NCBI RefSeq assembly: GCF_018119405.1
Contig: NZ_JAGPWC010000045.1
Coordinates: 1 to 39,669 of the forward strand
Reading direction: 5' to 3'
Length of the DNA: 39,669 nt
DNA from: Massilia sp. ST3
GTDB taxonomy: Bacteria > Pseudomonadota > Gammaproteobacteria > Burkholderiales > Burkholderiaceae_D
Under the pieces are notes generated by a model. That model did no database searches and had not been told where the DNA came from. It saw only the letters and a program-made list of their open reading frames with translations. The number at the start of each line of letters is the position of its first letter. Positions within the stretch are counted from its first letter, which is position 1. A program made the position numbers and the translations under genes. Positions 34,275-39,669 of the stretch are shown here, in pieces.

Positions 34275-34649
34275 ATGCCTGTCTACGATTTCGCCGTCAC
34301 CGTCAAAACGCAATACCTGGAGGACCAGTCCAACCCGGACAAGGACCATTTCGTCTTCGCGTATACGATTACGATCAAGAACACGGGCGACATCGCCGCG
34401 CAGCTGATCTCACGTCATTGGGTGATCACCGATGCCAACAACAAGATCCAGGAAGTCCGGGGACTCGGCGTGGTCGGCCACCAGCCGCTGCTGCAGCCGG
34501 GTGAACAGTTCGAATATTCGAGCGGGACCCAGCTCGCCACGCCGCAGGGTTCGATGGGCGGCGAATACTTCTGCGTGGCCGAGGACGGCCACCGTTTCGA
34601 GGTCGCGATCCCCGAGTTCCTGCTGTCGCTGCCGCGCACCCTGCATTGA
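34275..34649 (+). CDS. apaG: ApaG domain protein
   Basis: This 124-aa protein forms an immunoglobulin-like beta sandwich. DHFVFAYTITIKNTGDIAAQLISRHWVITDANN, split over several strands, and the Gly-rich SGTQLATPQGSMGGEYFC are the family core. ApaG is linked to Co2+/Mg2+ resistance and Ap4A levels in enterics, with no settled biochemical role. The frame is open upstream, but ATG 34275 has AAGGAAAA just before it. Its TGA directly abuts the reversed stop of the small membrane protein. Confidence 0.93.
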   Translation: MPVYDFAVTVKTQYLEDQSNPDKDHFVFAYTITIKNTGDIAAQLISRHWVITDANNKIQEVRGLGVVGHQPLLQPGEQFEYSSGTQLATPQGSMGGEYFCVAEDGHRFEVAIPEFLLSLPRTLH

Positions 34650-34808
34650 TCAGGGTTCGGGCTTGTCGCGGGCGCTGTCGCGACTGTTATCGCGACTGCT
34701 CATGTTGTTATCGCGGTCCACATCCTTCCGGCCGGCGAACATCGTCCACCAGACGATAAATACGAGCAGGAACAGCGCCACGCCGGCTTCCACCATCAAG
34801 ATCCACAT
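34650..34808 (-). CDS. Small single-span membrane protein (52 aa)
   Basis: ATG 34808 has AAGGA five bases upstream. The product starts MWILMVEAGVALFLLV and has one membrane segment ending WWTMF. A short, highly charged tail follows with a repeated Ser-Arg-Asp pattern (SSRDNSRDSARD). It is likely inner-membrane with the tail in the cytoplasm. It starts only 10 bases from the divergent mltA start and ends exactly against the apaG stop. A longer in-frame upstream extension runs through mltA antisense and is not credible. Its function is unknown. Confidence 0.7.
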   Translation of the reverse strand: MWILMVEAGVALFLLVFIVWWTMFAGRKDVDRDNNMSSRDNSRDSARDKPEP

Positions 34809-34818
34809 ATCGGTCCTT

Positions 34819-36066
34819 ATGCTTACGACACGCCGCAGTGTACCCGCTTCGCTTGCTCTCGTCGCCTTCCTGGGCGCCTGCTCGACCACGCCGCAGCCGC
34901 CGGCCCCGCCGCAACCCTCCACGCCGCCGCCGGGCCAGCCGGACATCCGGATGCCGCCGCCGGTGGGGCCCGTCGGGGTTCCTCCGGCCCAGCCGCCGGT
35001 GCAGCCTCCCGCGCCGCCGCCGCCTGCGCCGCCCTTGACCCCGGTCGACTTCGGCGTACTGCCCGGCTGGCAGCAGGACGACCTGCGCCAGGCCTGGCCG
35101 GCCTTCCTGCAGTCCTGCCGCGTGCTGGCCTCGCGCGCCGACTGGTCCGCGCCCTGCGCGGCGGCGCGCCCGGTCGACGCCCAGGACGGCGCCGCCATCC
35201 GCGCCTATTTCGAGGCCTATTTTGTGCCGAACATGGTGCGCAACCCGGACGGTACCGACACCGGCATGATTACCGGCTACTACGAGGCCATGCTCTACGG
35301 CGCCCGCAAGCGCGGCGGCGCCTACCAGACCCCGCTCTACCGCGTGCCGGACGACCTGCTCACGATCGACCTGGGCAGCGTCTATCCCGACCTGAAGGGA
35401 CGGCGCCTGCGCGGCCGCCTGCAGGGCAAGACCGTGGTCCCCTACAGCAGCCGCGCCGAGATCGCACGCGCGCCGCTGGCGGGCAAGGAACTGCTATGGG
35501 TGAACGATCCGGTCGAGGCCTTCTTCCTGGAGGTGCAGGGCTCGGGCCGGGTCCAGCTGGACAGCGGCGAGACCGTGCGCGTGGCCTACGGCGACCAGAA
35601 CGGCCATCCGTACAAGGCCATCGGCCGCTGGTTCGTGGAGCAGGGCATCATGACGGCCGACCAGGTGTCGGCGCAGTCGATCCGCGCCTGGCTGGCCGCC
35701 AATCCGGAGCGCCGCCAGGAGCTGTTCAACGTCAATCCCAGCTATATCTTCTTCCGCGAAGAGAAGGTGACCGACCCGAACGTGGGGCCGCGCGGCTCGC
35801 TCAACGTGCCGCTCACGCCGGGACGCTCGGTGGCGATCGACCGGACCATCCTGCCGCTGGGCGCGCCGATCTGGCTGTCGACCACCTTCCCGAAGGACGG
35901 CGCGACCCTGCAGCGCCTGGTGATGGGGCAGGACACGGGCGGCGCCATCCGCGGCGCGGTGCGCGCCGACTTCTTCTACGGCTTCGGGCCGGAGGCGGTG
36001 GAAAACGCAGGCTTGATGAAGCAGCCGGGCCAGCTGTGGGTACTGTTGCCGAAAACTGCTCCGTAA
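34819..36066 (+). CDS. mltA: Membrane-bound lytic murein transglycosylase A
   Basis: This 415-aa lipoprotein cleaves peptidoglycan to 1,6-anhydromuropeptides. The lipobox is LGAC at the end of a short signal peptide. A Pro-rich linker spans about 25-80, long for the family, and would reach from the membrane to the wall. The MltA domain includes GMITGYYEAMLYG and the 3D domain GQDTGGAIRGAVRADFFYGFG with the catalytic Asp region. The frame is open far upstream, but the lipobox fixes the start at ATG 34819. The N-terminal linker has almost no sequence complexity apart from Pro, Ala and Gln. Confidence 0.92.
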   Translation: MLTTRRSVPASLALVAFLGACSTTPQPPAPPQPSTPPPGQPDIRMPPPVGPVGVPPAQPPVQPPAPPPPAPPLTPVDFGVLPGWQQDDLRQAWPAFLQSCRVLASRADWSAPCAAARPVDAQDGAAIRAYFEAYFVPNMVRNPDGTDTGMITGYYEAMLYGARKRGGAYQTPLYRVPDDLLTIDLGSVYPDLKGRRLRGRLQGKTVVPYSSRAEIARAPLAGKELLWVNDPVEAFFLEVQGSGRVQLDSGETVRVAYGDQNGHPYKAIGRWFVEQGIMTADQVSAQSIRAWLAANPERRQELFNVNPSYIFFREEKVTDPNVGPRGSLNVPLTPGRSVAIDRTILPLGAPIWLSTTFPKDGATLQRLVMGQDTGGAIRGAVRADFFYGFGPEAVENAGLMKQPGQLWVLLPKTAP

Positions 36067-36073
36067 GCGCGCC

Positions 36074-36108
36074 GTAGGGTCGGCGGCTCTGCCGCCGACG
36101 CGTTCAAC
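36074..36108 (+). repeat. Intergenic palindrome, family A copy 3
   Basis: GTAGGGT, stem CGGCGGC, loop TCT, stem GCCGCCG, then ACGCGTTCAAC. It starts eight bases after the mltA stop and lacks a T-run, so it is more likely a repeat element than a terminator. Confidence 0.85.
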
Positions 36109-36154
36109 CGGTGTCCGCCGGCCCGTGCACAAGACAGCAAAGGCTGGCGATTCG

Positions 36155-36184
36155 GCGCGTCGGCGGCGAAGCCGCCAAGCCTAC
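36155..36184 (-). repeat. Intergenic palindrome, family A copy 4 (degenerate)
   Basis: On the minus strand: GTAGGCT, stem TGGCGGC, loop TTC, stem GCCGCCG, ACGCGC. Outer bases have drifted but the stem is kept. It is inverted relative to copy 3. Confidence 0.7.
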
Positions 36185-36311
36185 CGGGTAGCGGCCCGGA
36201 CCGGAACGTTGTCGCGTCCCGGTTTTTTTGCGTATGCAAAAACGTTAGGCAATATCTTCGTGATAACATTCTCATGTTGTTTTTACAAGAAGCAAGATCG
36301 CGAGGTTGTCC

Positions 36312-37436
36312 ATGCAAAAAGAATTCTCCATTTACCTGGATGCGCTGCGCATTTTTGCTGCCTCGCTGGTGGTCCTGCTGCACACCGACCTGCGCTACCT
36401 GACGCCGGGCCACCCGCTCAACACGATCGGCCATGAAGCCGTCGTGATCTTCTTCGTGCTGTCCGGCTTCGTGATCTCGTATATCACCAGCACGCGCGAA
36501 CGCACCCCCATCGATTACTGGTCCAGCCGCATCGCGCGGTTCTACCCGCTGGTCATCCCCACCATCCTGCTCACTCCCGTGCTGGACATGATCGGGCAGC
36601 AGTTCGGCCCCCAGTTCTACGCCGACGGCAAGACCACCGAAGGCGGAGCGCTGCTGCGCATGGGGATCAGCATGTTCTTCATGAACCAGTCCTGGAACCA
36701 GGCGGTCATGCTGTTCTCGAACATTCCGTTCTGGTCGCTCTGCTACGAGATGTGGTACTACGTGCTGTTCGCGATCGCCTTTTTCTGCAGCGGACGCCGC
36801 CGCGTGCTCCTGCTGCTCGGCGCCTGCCTGCTGATCGGCCCCAAGATCCTGCTGCTGTTCCCGGTGTGGATGCTGGGCGTCTGGATCCACCGCGACAAGC
36901 GCCTCGAGCGGCTCGGCGAACCGGTGTACTGGATCCTGTTCATCGGCTCGGTGCTGGCCTTCATCTGGTTCTGCGATGCGCGCATGACCCAGGTCGGCAA
37001 GGGCATCAGCAAGGAAATGCTCGGTCCGAAGTACTTCGAGCTGATCGCCCACTCGCGCTATTTCGTCACCGACTACCTGCTGGGACTGATCGTCGCGGCC
37101 AACTTCATCGGCTTCCGCGGCATCGGCCATCGCTTCGCCCTGCCGTTCCGGGTCCTCGAAAAGCCGATCCGCTGGGCCGCCAGCTTCACCTTCCCGTTGT
37201 ACCTCCTGCACCAGCCGCTGGTGCAGTTCTACGGCGCGCTCATCAACGGCGACCCGACCGGCTACCTGTTCTTCTTCGAAGTGCTCGGCGCCACCGTCCT
37301 GACCGTGGTGGCGATCGGCACGCTGGCCGAGCGCACCCGTTACCGGACCCGCAACTGGATCCGGGCGCGCCTCGAAGCGCTGGCCGCCGCCTGGCAAGGC
37401 TTCCGCTCGCGCGGCGCCCCGGCCAGCCCCGCCTAG
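36312..37436 (+). CDS. Acyltransferase-3 (OafA/YrhL-type) membrane protein
   Basis: This 374-aa integral membrane protein has about ten hydrophobic segments. The N-terminal YLDALRIFAASLVVLLH and FFVLSGFVISY are the family hallmarks, the first containing the conserved Arg and the His of the active site. R-F-Y-P in the next loop also matches. Such enzymes O-acylate surface polysaccharides or lipids. ATG 36312 has GAGG eight bases upstream; a TTG two codons earlier is less likely. It stands alone, with a 4-base tail overlap with the converging MFS gene, so the acceptor molecule cannot be inferred. Confidence 0.88.
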   Translation: MQKEFSIYLDALRIFAASLVVLLHTDLRYLTPGHPLNTIGHEAVVIFFVLSGFVISYITSTRERTPIDYWSSRIARFYPLVIPTILLTPVLDMIGQQFGPQFYADGKTTEGGALLRMGISMFFMNQSWNQAVMLFSNIPFWSLCYEMWYYVLFAIAFFCSGRRRVLLLLGACLLIGPKILLLFPVWMLGVWIHRDKRLERLGEPVYWILFIGSVLAFIWFCDARMTQVGKGISKEMLGPKYFELIAHSRYFVTDYLLGLIVAANFIGFRGIGHRFALPFRVLEKPIRWAASFTFPLYLLHQPLVQFYGALINGDPTGYLFFFEVLGATVLTVVAIGTLAERTRYRTRNWIRARLEALAAAWQGFRSRGAPASPA

Positions 37437-38692
37437 TCTCTGACCTGGCGCAGGGTGGTGTAGCTCACCATCCACACCGTCAGCGCGATCGCGCCCGCCG
37501 CGATGCAGCCCAGCGCCGTGCGCACGCTGTACAGGTCGGCCACGGCGCCGGCGGCGAGCGCGCCCAGCGGGGCGGTGGCCACCGTGAGGAAGCGCATGGT
37601 CGACACCATCCGTCCCAGGAATGCGTCCGGCGTCACGCGCTGGCGCAAGGCGATGTAGGGAATAAAGAACAGCATCGCGCCGGCGTCGAACAGGAACACC
37701 AGTCCACCATAGGCGGCGGCCGTCAGCACCGGAATGCCCAGCCAGTCGCGCGGCAGCAGCGGCAGCAGGGCGAAGGTGACCGCGGTCAGCGCGGCGCCCA
37801 GCACGATCACGCCGCCGGTGCCGAAGCGCGTCGTCAGCGGCTTGATGACCACGGTCGCCACCAGGATGCCAACGCCGCCCAGCATTTGCGCCACCCCCAG
37901 CACGCCGGGCGGCATGCCGAGCACGCGGGTCGCGTACAGGACCTGGAGCGCGGTATAGCCGTAAAAGAGCAGGTGCCAGAAGCCGGAGGCCCAGGCCAGC
38001 TGGCGCAGCAGGTCGTGGCGCCAGACGAAGCGCAGGCCATCGATCATGTCGTGCAGCGGATGGCCGCCGGGCGCCGCCGGTTGCGGCTCCTTGGCGCGGA
38101 TGCGGCGCAGGTTGGCGACCGAGAACAGGAAGGTGGCGGCTTCGCAGGCGATCGCCACTGGCGCGGTGAGCAGCTGGACCAGGATGCCGGCGATGCCGGG
38201 GCCGGCCAGCTTGGCGGCCGACTCGGTCGCCGTCAGGCGGGTCTGGGCGTCGATCAGGCGCTCGCGGCCGACCAGGAAGGTGGTGAAGATCTGTTCCGCG
38301 CTGCCGCCCACCACCAGGCCCATACCCATCACGAAGCCGACCAGGTACAGCCAGTAGATATTCAGCCAGCCCAGCCACCAGGCAAGAGGCACCGAGGCGA
38401 GCACCAGCCCTTGCGTGAATTGCGACAGGCGCAGGATGGGCAGGCGGCGGCAGCGCTCCAGCAGCACGCCCACCGGCAGGCCGAAGATGGCAAAGGGCAG
38501 GGACTGCAGGGCGGCGAGCACACCCATCTGGGCCGGCGTGGCGTGCAGCAGCAGCACCGCACACAAGGGCAGGGCCAGCGCGGTGACCTGGCCGCCGAAC
38601 TGGTTGAGCGTGCAGCTTAGCCAGAAGCAGCGGAAATCGGCGTCCTTCAATAAGGGATCGTGACGCAGCTGGCTCAGGCTGGGGAATCCCAT
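37433..38692 (-). CDS. MFS transporter, EntS-like
   Basis: This 419-aa protein has about twelve membrane segments and is of the MFS group that includes the enterobactin exporter EntS. FRCFWLSCTLNQFGGQVTALALPL at the start, GVLLERCRRLPIL in loop 2-3 and ALRQRVTPDAFLGRMVSTMRF in the second half match that group. The substrate is unknown; no siderophore genes lie nearby. It is divergent from the enoyl-CoA hydratase gene and converges with the acyltransferase gene. Confidence 0.85.
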   Translation of the reverse strand: MGFPSLSQLRHDPLLKDADFRCFWLSCTLNQFGGQVTALALPLCAVLLLHATPAQMGVLAALQSLPFAIFGLPVGVLLERCRRLPILRLSQFTQGLVLASVPLAWWLGWLNIYWLYLVGFVMGMGLVVGGSAEQIFTTFLVGRERLIDAQTRLTATESAAKLAGPGIAGILVQLLTAPVAIACEAATFLFSVANLRRIRAKEPQPAAPGGHPLHDMIDGLRFVWRHDLLRQLAWASGFWHLLFYGYTALQVLYATRVLGMPPGVLGVAQMLGGVGILVATVVIKPLTTRFGTGGVIVLGAALTAVTFALLPLLPRDWLGIPVLTAAAYGGLVFLFDAGAMLFFIPYIALRQRVTPDAFLGRMVSTMRFLTVATAPLGALAAGAVADLYSVRTALGCIAAGAIALTVWMVSYTTLRQVRD

Positions 38693-38780
38693 GCGGCTCT
38701 CTGTGGATTTGGCAAGCCGGACATCATAGCAGTCGCGCTACAATCGCGGATTACGTGTCATTTCTACAAAGGGGTGTTTT

Positions 38781-39560
<780 letters not shown>

Positions 39561-39574
39561 CTGTCTATATGCAC

Positions 39575-39620
39575 TGGGGCGTGAGCCCCACCCCTTGGGC
39601 GCCGTCAACGGCGCCCAAGG
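39575..39620. terminator. Two tandem hairpins after the enoyl-CoA hydratase gene
   Basis: TGGGGC-GTGA-GCCCCA at 39575-39590 is followed by a perfect 12-bp stem at 39593-39604 and 39609-39620 around TCAA (CCTTGGGCGCCG arms). No T-run follows, so termination is uncertain; a repeat-type element or mRNA-stabilising hairpin is possible. Confidence 0.4.
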
Positions 39621-39669
39621 GCGAAAACGCAACAGTTGAAATGCCTCTTGCGCAAGCCTCTGCCGGTTT

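Overview
The window looks like a GC-rich beta-proteobacterial chromosome, most likely Oxalobacteraceae and close to Massilia. This rests on codon style, the rpe-gph-trpE-trpG-trpD-trpC order, a UbiH-type hydroxylase next to a DsbC-type protein, apaG next to mltA, and abundant short intergenic palindromes. No taxonomic search was possible. The window splits at a tRNA-Phe gene (11381-11456, minus strand) into an accessory arm on the left and a housekeeping arm on the right.

Left arm (1 to about 11380). This is a defence-island-like segment lying on the 3' side of tRNA-Phe, with visibly lower GC in its first 4.6 kb. From the left edge it holds: a truncated gene with a poly(A)-polymerase/CCA-adding-like nucleotidyltransferase signature and a coupled 195-aa unknown; a stretch with two strong terminator hairpins; a Septu-like pair (ABC/RecF-type ATPase plus HNH endonuclease, overlapping by ATGA); debris of older genes; and a three-gene minus-strand operon. 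That operon encodes a WYL-domain regulator, a 471-aa protein joining a possible PD-(D/E)xK nuclease-like region to a glycine-zipper membrane region, and a 1087-aa coiled-coil/helical protein ending in an Asp-box beta-propeller. A perfect 19-bp palindrome sits just upstream of the regulator. I do not recognise this operon as a described system, and it is the best candidate here for a new defence or conflict module. A decayed tRNA-Phe copy with its own terminator lies at 11068-11185.

Right arm (11381-39669). Gene blocks in order: UbiH-family hydroxylase and DsbC-like disulfide isomerase; a molybdenum hydroxylase (IorA, IorB) with a MobA/MocA-like nucleotidyltransferase; an M61 peptidase with PDZ; an exported M20 amidohydrolase; a zinc module (Fur/Zur-type repressor divergent from a His-rich ZnuD-like TonB receptor plus a MerC-domain protein, with two perfect operator palindromes between them); a CheB/CheR hybrid histidine kinase broken by two single-base frameshifts; and rpe-gph-trpL-trpE-trpG-trpD-lysE-trpC on the minus strand. 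The trp block has a Trp-rich leader peptide and attenuator that had not been called as an ORF. After it come apaG, a 52-aa membrane protein, mltA, an acyltransferase-3 protein, an MFS exporter and an enoyl-CoA hydratase.

Two families of short intergenic palindromes recur in the right arm. In both, the outer bases are conserved while the stems change in a compensatory way, which suggests selection on an RNA or DNA hairpin or a REP-like element.
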